From NCBI RefSeq assembly GCF_001605885.1, contig NZ_LRPE01000009.1, positions 124,001 through 188,000 of the forward strand: DNA of 64,000 bases. Direction: 5' to 3'. The stretch is from Acinetobacter lactucae (GTDB lineage: Bacteria; Pseudomonadota; Gammaproteobacteria; Pseudomonadales; Moraxellaceae). The translations under genes were made by a program, and so were the position numbers. Shown here piece by piece: positions 27,006 through 37,256 of this stretch (position 1 is its first letter; every line of letters starts with the position of its first letter). The notes beneath the pieces were generated by a model that searched no databases, had not been told where the DNA came from, and was given only the letters and a program-made list of their open reading frames with translations.

Positions 27006-29435
27006 TTATTGTTCTAGACTATAAGCGATCACATAATCGCCATGATCAGGTGATTGACGTGCTCCGCCTGCGGTAACAACCACATACTGTTTACCTGTTT
27101 TAGGTGAAACATAGCTTATTGGTGTTCCCTGACTACCTACTGGCATACGTGATTTCCACAGTTCTTTACCTGTAGATGAATCAAATGCACGTAAGTAGTA
27201 GTCTTGTGTTGCAGCAAAGAAAACCAAACCACCTTGAGTTGCCATCGGTCCGCCAATGGTTGGCATACCAATCGGTGCTTTTAAGCCCATCTTAATACCC
27301 ATAGGACCAGTATCCTCTACTGTACCTAATGGTACTTGCCATGCAACTTGACGAGTTTTCAAATCAATCGCGGTCATGGTACCAAATGGAGGTTTCTGAC
27401 AAGGAATGCTTAATGCTGACATAAAGCGGTTTTTATTCACTTTATACGGCGTACCTTTCATTGGTACAGCGCCCATACCTGTGTTTACTTTTTCCCCACC
27501 ATTCGCTTGAATCTTAATGTCTTCAGGAGTTTGCTCCATTAATTGAATCCATAAGCCAAGGCGCATATCGTTCACGAACATATAACGATGAGTTGGATCA
27601 AAAGCAATGCTACCCCAGTTCATGCCACCCAAAGAACCTGGGAAACTTAATGAAACGTCAGTACCGGGTGCAGTAAATAGACCTTCGTAACGCATTGACT
27701 TAAAGTTAATACGGCACATCAGTTGATCAAACGGCGTAGCACCCCACATATCCGATTCTGTTAAAGTCTGATTACCAATTTGAGGCATTTCAACAGAACG
27801 TGGTTGAGTTAAGCTGTATTGTTCACCTGGAATATTTGCCACTTTCACTGGCTGTTCAACCACTTTAGTCAGTGGTTTACCCGTGACACGATCAAGAACA
27901 AAGAATTGGCCTGATTTGGTTCCAATAACAACAGCTGGTTTAGTCGTACCGTCTTTTAATGGGAAGTCGACTAAACTTGGTTGCATTGGTAAGTCAAAGT
28001 CCCATAAATCGTTATGAACAGTTTGATATACCCACTTTTCTTTACCCGTTGTCGCATCAAGTGCCAAAACAGAAGTATTGTATTTATGATCTAGCGGATT
28101 ACGGTTACCGCCCCAAATGTCGACAGATGAGCTACCCATAGGTAAGAACACAGTATTCATTTGCGGATCATACGACATTGCTGCCCAAGAGTTTGCCGAA
28201 CTGCGTTTATAGGTTTCACCCGGTTTAAGAACATAGTTAGGGTTTGGATTACGCGGGTCAAATGCCCAGCGAAGTTTACCTGTAATCACGTCATAACCAC
28301 GGATAACACCACCTGGCATATCTGCTGCTACGTTATCGGCAATACGGCTACCCACTACAATGGTTGTTCCAGCAATCGTCGGTGCAGAAGTCACTTCAAA
28401 ACGTGGGGCTTTTGTTCCAGCTCCAAGACCTTCCAACAAATCAACCGTTCCATTTACACCAAAATCAGCACAGCGCTGACCGTTATCTGCATTGACTGCA
28501 ATTAATCGACCATCAGGTGTATTAGTATATACACGGCGTGGACATGCCGTGTTTGTTGCAACGGCGGTTACTGCATTTGCACCCGCTAAAGTTGGCTGTA
28601 CAAGTGGTTTTGTTGAATCAAAATATGCAACACCACGGCAACGTTCCCAAGCATCTGCTTTAGAGTTCACCTCAGCTTTCCAGAGTTGTTTACCCGAGTC
28701 AGCATCTATGGCAAACATATTGTTATGTGGTGTACATAAGAAGACTTTATTTCCAACTTGTAGCGGAGTCATTTGGTCTTCAGCACCATTACCACTACCT
28801 GTTGTAAAATCGCCCGTTCTAAAGCGCCATGCTTCTTTTAATTTATGAACGTTATCTCGGTTAATTTGATCGAGAGCAACAAAACGGCTGCCCCCTGCAT
28901 CATTTCCATAATTTTCCCAATTCACCTGTTTTTTAGCAGGGTCAACTGGTACTAAAGGGAGCTTTTCACCTGAACTTGCTACTGTTGGATGTGGTTGGAA
29001 CATTTGATAGAGCGCAATCAACATACCGACTACAACTAATCCACCTACAGCATAGGCTGAAGATGCCAAACTAGTTTGAAATTGGTAACGTCGAATTGAA
29101 GGCAAAGTAAATAGCAAGGCAGCAAAAAGACCAGCAGGAAACATTAAACGCGAGAATAATGGCCAAAATTCCCATCCCGCATCAATGAGTGACCAAATTA
29201 CCGTACCCACAAAAACAGCCGCAAAAATCCATACACCAAGCGCTTTTTTACGGAAAATACTAATTGCAGAAATGGTAATAAATAGCCCTGCGACTAGGAA
29301 ATACCAAGAACCACCAAGAGATACTAGCTTTCCACCGCCTACAATGTAAAAAACACCTGTAGCCAATAAAACTAGGCCTAAAATAAAACACCATATTTTG
29401 AATAAGATATGAAACTTAGAATCTGACTCAGACAT
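27006..29435 (-). CDS. quiA: PQQ-dependent quinate/shikimate dehydrogenase, membrane-bound
   Basis: 809 aa from the ATG with GGAGTAGGATCT upstream; this matches the 809-aa ADP1 QuiA and discards a 14-residue upstream extension. About five N-terminal membrane helices (residues 10-150) anchor it. The periplasmic eight-bladed PQQ domain follows, with NWENYGNDAGGSRFVALDQINRDNV, ANSWAAMSYDP, NDLWDFDLPMQPSLVDFP and WKSRMPVGSQGTPISY. It oxidises quinate to 3-dehydroquinate and shikimate to 3-dehydroshikimate, passing electrons to ubiquinone. Last gene of the pca-qui operon. Confidence 0.95.
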   Translation of the reverse strand: MSESDSKFHILFKIWCFILGLVLLATGVFYIVGGGKLVSLGGSWYFLVAGLFITISAISIFRKKALGVWIFAAVFVGTVIWSLIDAGWEFWPLFSRLMFPAGLFAALLFTLPSIRRYQFQTSLASSAYAVGGLVVVGMLIALYQMFQPHPTVASSGEKLPLVPVDPAKKQVNWENYGNDAGGSRFVALDQINRDNVHKLKEAWRFRTGDFTTGSGNGAEDQMTPLQVGNKVFLCTPHNNMFAIDADSGKQLWKAEVNSKADAWERCRGVAYFDSTKPLVQPTLAGANAVTAVATNTACPRRVYTNTPDGRLIAVNADNGQRCADFGVNGTVDLLEGLGAGTKAPRFEVTSAPTIAGTTIVVGSRIADNVAADMPGGVIRGYDVITGKLRWAFDPRNPNPNYVLKPGETYKRSSANSWAAMSYDPQMNTVFLPMGSSSVDIWGGNRNPLDHKYNTSVLALDATTGKEKWVYQTVHNDLWDFDLPMQPSLVDFPLKDGTTKPAVVIGTKSGQFFVLDRVTGKPLTKVVEQPVKVANIPGEQYSLTQPRSVEMPQIGNQTLTESDMWGATPFDQLMCRINFKSMRYEGLFTAPGTDVSLSFPGSLGGMNWGSIAFDPTHRYMFVNDMRLGLWIQLMEQTPEDIKIQANGGEKVNTGMGAVPMKGTPYKVNKNRFMSALSIPCQKPPFGTMTAIDLKTRQVAWQVPLGTVEDTGPMGIKMGLKAPIGMPTIGGPMATQGGLVFFAATQDYYLRAFDSSTGKELWKSRMPVGSQGTPISYVSPKTGKQYVVVTAGGARQSPDHGDYVIAYSLEQ

Positions 29436-29517
29436 AGATCCTACTCCACATATACTGAACCCGAATAGTTCAAGCATTTGGGCCAGTTAAACTATGTCTA
29501 ACCAGCCATCAATATTG

Positions 29518-30831
29518 TTAAAAATTGACTTTCACACTAAGTCCAGCCACCCATGCATCATCCACTTCTTTAACACCCGCAGGTTGATGGATATATTGAA
29601 TGTTTGGACGTAACATGACGGCCGGAGACCATTGATAGGTATAGTTCAACTCGACATTTAGCTCGTCGTCTTGAATTGGAATATAGTCAGATGCAATCGG
29701 ATCATAACTGTAATATCCACGACTTTCATTTGTTGCGATTTGCTTATCTTTCGCACGATCATTAACCACATAATTGGCTATACCAAAACCAATCGAGTCA
29801 TTTGGACGGCTATCAAACGGTCCTTTATACCAAAGAGCAAGTTGTTGCGTGCTTTGAACAAAGGTGGTTGCTTTATCATTTACAACACCGTTGAAACTGA
29901 TATATAAACCGCGTTTCGGATCTTCGCCTTTATTCGTCAGTTGTTGCTGGGCATTCAGCCAGAAACTTTGTTTTCCGTCATGAACTTTACCGGCAGTTTT
30001 AATATCATTCGCTTCTGCGGTTGAGTACAACGCACCAACTTTATACTCACCCGGTAAACCATTAAAAGCAGTAAGTTTTGGTTTCCATGCGAGCTCAACT
30101 GGTATGGTTGCGCCCTTCACGTTGTTCATATCCAGATTAAAACCATCAGATTCGGTTTTAATATTGTCTGGATTGACCTCGTACACACCCAATCCCAAAG
30201 TCCATTCAGGTGCAAACTGATATTTAACGTTTGTCGCCCAAACACCGACTGGTGAGTTATACCAAATTGAACCGATTGATTTTCCTAGCTGTCCACCGCA
30301 AAGCAATAAGTTCTGAAACTCACATTGAGAACTATTAAAGTCCTCTGACATTCCCATACGACCAAATTTGACCTGTACAGTATTATCAACAAAGCCCTTC
30401 TTCACCCATGCTTGAGATAAACGCCAGATTTTACCGCGACCATAAATCTCTTGAGCATTGCCCAATTGGCTTGAGCGTGGGTCTTTAATACGCTCAAGAG
30501 TTAATGCATTCCCGTCACGTTTAGTCACGACTAAGTTCGCTGTTGTATCTTTCCATCCAGCAATTTTTTCTAAATCGAAGTTTGCACCCAAAGAAAGTTG
30601 CGCAGCATTTTCAAAAGTATTGCTGTCGTTGTAACCACCATCTAAATTTGTAGCAGCTTGGCTCATGATAGAAGCCGTAAATTTATAGCCCTGTTGTTCT
30701 AGCTGCTGGCGTTTTCCATTCCAGTCGCCAAGCAACCATTGACGGTCTTGTGACCACGGCTCATTCGCAAGCGCAAATTGACTGCCTAATACAGCGATTG
30801 TTAATACACTTAGTTTCATTAAATTTGGCAT
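29518..30831 (-). CDS. quiX: OprB-type carbohydrate-selective porin (QuiX)
   Basis: 437 aa with a signal peptide ending at LGSQFALA. The mature part starts with WSQDRQWLLGDWNGKRQQLEQQGYKFTASIMSQAATNLDGG, the OprB signature (W-x-GDW-x-G-x-R), and ends in Phe. It sits between quiC and quiA exactly as quiX does in A. baylyi, and presumably lets quinate or shikimate cross the outer membrane to the periplasmic dehydrogenase. Confidence 0.92.
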   Translation of the reverse strand: MPNLMKLSVLTIAVLGSQFALANEPWSQDRQWLLGDWNGKRQQLEQQGYKFTASIMSQAATNLDGGYNDSNTFENAAQLSLGANFDLEKIAGWKDTTANLVVTKRDGNALTLERIKDPRSSQLGNAQEIYGRGKIWRLSQAWVKKGFVDNTVQVKFGRMGMSEDFNSSQCEFQNLLLCGGQLGKSIGSIWYNSPVGVWATNVKYQFAPEWTLGLGVYEVNPDNIKTESDGFNLDMNNVKGATIPVELAWKPKLTAFNGLPGEYKVGALYSTAEANDIKTAGKVHDGKQSFWLNAQQQLTNKGEDPKRGLYISFNGVVNDKATTFVQSTQQLALWYKGPFDSRPNDSIGFGIANYVVNDRAKDKQIATNESRGYYSYDPIASDYIPIQDDELNVELNYTYQWSPAVMLRPNIQYIHQPAGVKEVDDAWVAGLSVKVNF

Positions 30832-30892
30832 CTTAAGTCCCTTTTATCATTTCTATGCTGCGCCTCGGTTTGAGGCGCTTTCCTTATTGTTA

Positions 30893-32347
30893 TTATTTAG
30901 TTTGTACGACCGAACTGAGTTCAGACGTCGCTCCAAAGCGATCAGTGATATTTGCTGTAATTGAGGCAACTTTTACAGTTGGTTTCCAATTCGCTTTTGC
31001 ATTACCTTGCGCATCTGTAGCAACAGTTATTGCTCCTAAATATTGCTCAGCTTCTTTTGATGCCGCATTTTGATTTCCAAAGAACTCCACTTGATAGCGT
31101 TGGTTTGGTAAACCATTAATTTCTACAGCCACTGAGCCTTTAGTAGCGGTTAACTTAGGTGCTTTAATACCCTGATTAGGTTGAGCATTACAGTTTTGTT
31201 GATTTGGTTGAGTACATGTTTTTTGTTGTTTAGATGGATCAACAACCACACCGCCACCACGAGAACCGACAAATCCTTCGTGCTCAAGTGCTGGCACAGC
31301 AAATACAATTGCCCCTAAACGCTGATCTGGTACACATGAACCGCCAGCTTCACAGCGTTTAATATCTTTACCATTGTCCCAAATCAGGTTTTTCGTCAAT
31401 GTAATTTTTGCATTTGCATCTTTTTCTGAACGAATAGCAACACCAATACGGTTACCATGCACTCTATTGCTATCAAGAATGTTTCCATCACCCGTCATGT
31501 TAAAACCAATCGAGTTATTGGTCAGTTCGTTGTAGGCAATATAGTTACGCTTACCCCAGTTAATCTGTAAGCCATCAGAGTAGTTTTCAAACTTGTTCCC
31601 AACTACCGCATTATCATTACCCCACAAGATTTCAATACCTTGTGATGGCTCTGGGTTTGCTTTCGTTGAAACAAAATGGTTATTGGCAATTAAGTTAAAT
31701 GCAGCACCACGTGTCAGTTCTAAACCATCCCCATTGTCTTGGAAAATATTGTCTAAAACTTTGTTGTTATTGGTCGTCGTTGCAGTGGGGTTACCTTGCC
31801 CATCATCACCCGTCAGCATAACACCAGCACCACCGTAGTTATTACTAATGCGGTTGTGTTGAATAAGGTTATTGCTTGAACGGTTAATCAATACACCAAT
31901 ACAAAAGCGATGAATGTCTAAACCTTTTAAAGTGACATTGTTGACGTCACGTAGTACCAACCCCGGTAAAGTCATTGTACGGACATTTGTTCCATACTGC
32001 TCAGGGTTTGCACCAGGACAAGCTTTTGCACCTTCACCTTTAATATAATTTGAACCATCAATTGCGATGTATTCACCAGTTTTATCCCACTGGGTACCAA
32101 TAATTTTGACGGGTGCTTTAATCTCAGGAAGTGCACTATTTAATTTAATCGCATAAGGTGCTTTGCCTACTGCTTGAATCAAGATGTCACTTGCTTCACT
32201 CGGGTTCGCGTTAGCTTGTTCGATTGCCCAGCGTAAAGAGCCTTTATTGCTATCATCCTGATAACGATCAACAACATAAGTTTGCGCTGCAGTCACACCT
32301 GAAACCATCAAACCTAATGCAAGAGTAGTTAAACGTAATGTATTCAT
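30893..32347 (-). CDS. quiC: 3-dehydroshikimate dehydratase, periplasmic (QuiC)
   Basis: 484 aa with a signal peptide (cleavage near GVTAAQT). The body is a right-handed parallel beta-helix with repeated NNLIQHNRISNNYGG / NLIANNHFV / NAVVGNKFENYSDGL / NYIAYNELTNNS turns, the Acinetobacter type of dehydratase rather than the TIM-barrel AsbF type. It converts 3-dehydroshikimate to protocatechuate. Export suggests this happens in the periplasm together with QuiA and QuiB. Confidence 0.92.
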   Translation of the reverse strand: MNTLRLTTLALGLMVSGVTAAQTYVVDRYQDDSNKGSLRWAIEQANANPSEASDILIQAVGKAPYAIKLNSALPEIKAPVKIIGTQWDKTGEYIAIDGSNYIKGEGAKACPGANPEQYGTNVRTMTLPGLVLRDVNNVTLKGLDIHRFCIGVLINRSSNNLIQHNRISNNYGGAGVMLTGDDGQGNPTATTTNNNKVLDNIFQDNGDGLELTRGAAFNLIANNHFVSTKANPEPSQGIEILWGNDNAVVGNKFENYSDGLQINWGKRNYIAYNELTNNSIGFNMTGDGNILDSNRVHGNRIGVAIRSEKDANAKITLTKNLIWDNGKDIKRCEAGGSCVPDQRLGAIVFAVPALEHEGFVGSRGGGVVVDPSKQQKTCTQPNQQNCNAQPNQGIKAPKLTATKGSVAVEINGLPNQRYQVEFFGNQNAASKEAEQYLGAITVATDAQGNAKANWKPTVKVASITANITDRFGATSELSSVVQTK

Positions 32348-32366
32348 TTGAACATATCCTTATGAT

Positions 32367-33200
32367 TTATGGGTTTGTTGGTTGAACGGTTTTTAAAATC
32401 TGTTTGAGCTTGGTCACATCAATTTGACCGGGTGCTGACGCCTCACCAATCATGCCAAAGCTATAACTTCCGCCCATATTGGCAGTCGCAACACGAGAAA
32501 TCGTACCTAATTGCCCCATCGACATCGTCAATAATGGCTTAGTGGTTTGCTGACTTACTTTTAAAGTTGCATTCATTAAAGTGAAAACGTCTTGTTTAGA
32601 TTTTGGCATTACAGCAATTTTTAGAATATCTGCGCCCATTTGATCTTGTTTTAACAAGCGTTTTTCAATTTCATCTTGGCTTGGTGTTTTTTGGAAGTCA
32701 TGATTAGACATGACAACAAGCACTTTCTTTTGATGTGCTTTTTGAACAATTTCTGAAACTACTTTTTGATCACGGAACATTTCAACATCTAACCAATCCA
32801 TGAACGGATTTTTTAAATAAGCCTGATAAGTCTTACCATAATCAGCATCACTAATTTCAAGCTGGCCACCTTCGTTTTTGGTACGAATAGTGGCAATCAT
32901 TGGCTTATTGCCTAAAATCTTTTTCAATTGATGACCCAAGGCAATCACTTGTTTTGTATCACTCGCAAAACTGAGTAAATCGATACGGAACTCAGCTAAA
33001 TCAGCATCTGCCGTATTTGCAATGACTTGAGCTTGTGCTAATGCTTGTTCTTTAGTTTTTGCAGTAATTGGAACAATCGTTTTAACGGCTGTAGCGGCAT
33101 GTTGTGTTTGAGCACCTAAAGCAACAGGTTCAGCATTCACCTGTGCTGAAAAAAATGGGAGGGCAAGCAAACTTAGGCTTAATAATGTTTTCATGTTCAT
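32367..33200 (-). CDS. quiB: Catabolic 3-dehydroquinate dehydratase, type I (QuiB)
   Basis: 277 aa from the ATG at 33200 (AAGGAT upstream), which places a signal peptide at the N-terminus (MKTLLSLSLLALPFFSAQVNA). Type I fold is shown by EFRIDLL, the Schiff-base Lys region ADILKIAVMPKS, and SMGQLGTISRVATANMGGSYSFGMIG. It dehydrates 3-dehydroquinate to 3-dehydroshikimate. The export signal separates it from biosynthetic AroD/AroQ and prevents competition with the shikimate pathway. It lies between pcaG and quiC. Confidence 0.93.
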   Translation of the reverse strand: MNMKTLLSLSLLALPFFSAQVNAEPVALGAQTQHAATAVKTIVPITAKTKEQALAQAQVIANTADADLAEFRIDLLSFASDTKQVIALGHQLKKILGNKPMIATIRTKNEGGQLEISDADYGKTYQAYLKNPFMDWLDVEMFRDQKVVSEIVQKAHQKKVLVVMSNHDFQKTPSQDEIEKRLLKQDQMGADILKIAVMPKSKQDVFTLMNATLKVSQQTTKPLLTMSMGQLGTISRVATANMGGSYSFGMIGEASAPGQIDVTKLKQILKTVQPTNP

Positions 33201-33263
33201 ATCATTTATCCTTAAAAAGGCTACACGCATCCATGGACGAGCATGTGTAGCCTTAGGTGTTTC

Positions 33264-33893
33264 TTAAATATCAAAAAATACTGTTTCGTCATCGCCTTGA
33301 ATTCGAATATCAAAGCGGTAAACAACTTCACCATTTTCTTCAAAACGTTTTGCAATAAGCGTCTGACGACGCGGTGCCCATTCAATGCTATTTAGAATTG
33401 GATCGTTAGCATTTGCTTCAGTCTCATCTTCAAAATAAACACGTGTATGAAGACCTAAATTAATACCGCGAGCGAAAATGACTAATGCAATATGAGGCGC
33501 TTGGGTTGAACCTTTACGACCTGCTGTTGCACCCGGCTTAATTGTATTAAAACTCCAAACACCAGTTTCAAAGTCGGCGCCTGTACGACCCCATCCCTGA
33601 AATGCAGGATCAGCTTTTTGCTCACGCGTATCTGCCTGACTTGGATAAATACCGTTCGCATCAGCTTGCCAAATCTCGATCAGTACGTCGCGTAGTGGTA
33701 AACCCAATCCGTCAAATACTTGCCCCTCAAGACGAATGCGCTCACCTTTAGTCTGGTCTTGTACAAGCTGGTTATTAAAGTTGTTTTCAAAAACTTCGAT
33801 ATTTGCTTGTTGTGGTAACAAACCAATGTGAACGTAAGGACCACCCGTTTGAGATGCAGTTTCTTTTAATTCCTGAAAATTCCAGTTATTCAT
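33264..33893 (-). CDS. pcaG: Protocatechuate 3,4-dioxygenase alpha subunit
   Basis: 209 aa, the standard alpha-chain length. It starts MNNWNFQELKETASQTGGPYVHIGL and includes the intradiol core LRDVLIEIWQADANGIYPSQ, GVWSFNTIKPGA and PHIALVIFARGINLGLHTRVYFEDE. The alpha chain lacks the full set of iron ligands, which are on PcaH, but shapes the active site. With PcaH it cleaves protocatechuate to 3-carboxy-cis,cis-muconate. 14 bp after pcaH. Confidence 0.96.
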   Translation of the reverse strand: MNNWNFQELKETASQTGGPYVHIGLLPQQANIEVFENNFNNQLVQDQTKGERIRLEGQVFDGLGLPLRDVLIEIWQADANGIYPSQADTREQKADPAFQGWGRTGADFETGVWSFNTIKPGATAGRKGSTQAPHIALVIFARGINLGLHTRVYFEDETEANANDPILNSIEWAPRRQTLIAKRFEENGEVVYRFDIRIQGDDETVFFDI

Positions 33894-33907
33894 GTTCGTG
33901 CTCCCGA

Positions 33908-35057
<1,150 letters not shown>

Positions 35058-35072
35058 TGTGATAGACCTCTA

Positions 35073-36428
35073 TTAAGTTGCATCGGTATGCGCAACAAGT
35101 GATTTAACAAATACAGCAACAGCCGCAGCGGTCGCCGGAATTAGTAATAAACTAAGAATGGCGGTAAACGACCAATCATTGCCGAGTAGTACGGCACCAA
35201 TCCAAGCACCAAATACCGCACCGAAACGTCCAATACCTGTCATCCAAGACACACCCGTTGCACGGCACTGCGTTGGATAGAAACGAGCACTTAAAGCTGG
35301 CATTGAAGATTGCGCACCGTTAATCGCGATACCAGCACAAAGCACTAATACAGCAAGCAATGTTGAGTTTCCTAAACTTTGACCCACAGCAATCGCAAAT
35401 AGACCCGCAGCAAAGTAGAAAATGGCAATGACTCGGTTCGGGTTAAATTTGTCCATCGCCCAACCAATAAATAACGCACTTACCACACCACCGAACTGGA
35501 ACAAACCGCCAATAAATGCAGCACGCTCCATTGAGGCACCTGTTTCACGCATAAGCGTTGGCAACCAGCTTGTAAGCAAGTAAACAACCACGAGTCCCAT
35601 GAAATAGGTCAACCAAAGCAAAAGCGTTCCTTTCGCATATGGTTTAGAAAACATAATTCCAAAGACATTTTTCTTTTGAGCTGTCTCAGTTTTCTCTTCT
35701 GGTACATGAAATGCAGTCGCATTTTGAACTTGAGTTGGTGCGATATGATTTAAGATTTTGCGTACTTTTTCAGGGTTCTTACCTTTCACAATTAAAAAGC
35801 GGTAAGACTCAGGTAAAACCAGAATCACTAAAACCATTAAAATCAGAGGTGACCAACCGCCAAGTAGAAATAGACTGTGCCAACCGTAGGTCGGGATGAG
35901 CCAGCTACTAATAAAACCACCTGTAGCCATACCTAAGTTGTAGCCACAGAACATGCATGTCACCAGCAGTGAACGAATACGTGTTGGACAATACTCAGAA
36001 AATAATGTGGTGGCATTCGGCATTGCTGCACCAAGCCCAATACCTGTCAAAAAGCGTAAAACGACAAGGCTATCTAAGTTGGTTGCATAAGCAGATGCCA
36101 AGGTAAATCCACCAAAAATCAGCATTGATACTGCTAAAACAATTTTGCGGCCAAAACGGTCAGCTGTTGGACCTGAAACTAAAGCTCCAATAATCATTCC
36201 ACCAAGTGCAGCACTCATTACCGGTCCTAACTGAGAGCGGTCAACCCCCCAGTCCTGAGCCAATGCTGGAGCGATAAAACCCATCGCTGCAGTATCAATT
36301 CCATCAGTAAAAATAATTAAGAAACAGATGATTGCTATCATCCATTGATACTTACTGAGTGGAGCATCATTAATCAGTGCTTGAGCATCGATACTTTTAT
36401 TTGGTGCAGCGTAATCCTGAGACGCCAT
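35073..36428 (-). CDS. pcaK: 4-hydroxybenzoate/protocatechuate MFS transporter
   Basis: 451 aa, 12 membrane helices, aromatic acid:H+ symporter family. Diagnostic motifs are DGIDTAAMGFIAPAL in helix 1, GPTADRFGRKIVLA in loop 2-3, and GWAMDKFNPNRVIAI in loop 8-9. PcaK imports 4-hydroxybenzoate and protocatechuate. In ADP1 it sits in the same pcaD-pcaK-pcaC order. A ribosome-binding site AAGGAGG precedes the ATG. Confidence 0.95.
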   Translation of the reverse strand: MASQDYAAPNKSIDAQALINDAPLSKYQWMIAIICFLIIFTDGIDTAAMGFIAPALAQDWGVDRSQLGPVMSAALGGMIIGALVSGPTADRFGRKIVLAVSMLIFGGFTLASAYATNLDSLVVLRFLTGIGLGAAMPNATTLFSEYCPTRIRSLLVTCMFCGYNLGMATGGFISSWLIPTYGWHSLFLLGGWSPLILMVLVILVLPESYRFLIVKGKNPEKVRKILNHIAPTQVQNATAFHVPEEKTETAQKKNVFGIMFSKPYAKGTLLLWLTYFMGLVVVYLLTSWLPTLMRETGASMERAAFIGGLFQFGGVVSALFIGWAMDKFNPNRVIAIFYFAAGLFAIAVGQSLGNSTLLAVLVLCAGIAINGAQSSMPALSARFYPTQCRATGVSWMTGIGRFGAVFGAWIGAVLLGNDWSFTAILSLLLIPATAAAVAVFVKSLVAHTDAT

Positions 36429-36470
36429 ATTTGCCTCCTTAAGGCCAATTCCTTTTAAACTACTAAGCTA

Positions 36471-37256
36471 TTAGATTTGCTGAATAAACCTAGTCAATTC
36501 CTGAGTAAATCTTTGTGGTTGCTCAATATTAGAAAGATGAGATGCTTCCAATTTAGCAATTTGACTATTCTTAATAGCATTCTGCATAAACTCAGCATCT
36601 GCTACTGTTGTCACTGGATCTGCCGTTCCTGCAATAAGCAATACCGGCACTTGGATTTGCGTAATTTCATCTCTTAAATCAGCATGTGCTAAAGCACGAC
36701 ACGCATTGGCATAACCTTGTGCTGGTGTGTTTGCCAGACTTTGAATCGTCGTTTGTGCAACCACGTTATGTTGATAGTCGAATTTTTCACTAAACCAACG
36801 TGTATGCGTGGTTTTAACCAATTCAGCCAGTCCATTTTGTTCTACTGATTCTGCGCGACTCAACCACGCCTCAGCTTGACCAATTTTGGCTGCTGAATTT
36901 GCAACAGTAATGCTATGAAAGCGCTCTGGATAATGGATACCTAACCAAAGCCCTGTAATTCCACCCATTGAAATTCCACAAAAATGAGCTTTTTCAACAT
37001 TTAAGGCATCTAAAATATCAGCAACATCTTCACCTAAATTTTGTAAAGATGATTCAGCGATCACATCACTTTCGCCATGACCACGTGTGTCGTATGTAAT
37101 GACATTAAAATGACTTTTAAGCTCATCTACTTGTGGCTGCCACATTCCATGATCTGTTCCTAACGAGTTAGATAACACAAGTGCTGGAGCATCTTTTAAT
37201 CCATCGGTATATACAGCGAGCTGTTTACCTTGTCGATTGGTTATAAGCTGTTTCAC
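36471..37256 (-). CDS. pcaD: 3-oxoadipate enol-lactone hydrolase
   Basis: 261 aa alpha/beta hydrolase. The nucleophile Ser is in FCGISMGGITGLW, the acid in GTADPVT and the His in ASHLSNIEQP. The start is a GTG that overlaps the pcaB stop (GTGA), with a strong AAGGAGGAG site inside pcaB, indicating translational coupling. It hydrolyses the enol-lactone to beta-ketoadipate. Confidence 0.95.
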   Translation of the reverse strand: MKQLITNRQGKQLAVYTDGLKDAPALVLSNSLGTDHGMWQPQVDELKSHFNVITYDTRGHGESDVIAESSLQNLGEDVADILDALNVEKAHFCGISMGGITGLWLGIHYPERFHSITVANSAAKIGQAEAWLSRAESVEQNGLAELVKTTHTRWFSEKFDYQHNVVAQTTIQSLANTPAQGYANACRALAHADLRDEITQIQVPVLLIAGTADPVTTVADAEFMQNAIKNSQIAKLEASHLSNIEQPQRFTQELTRFIQQI

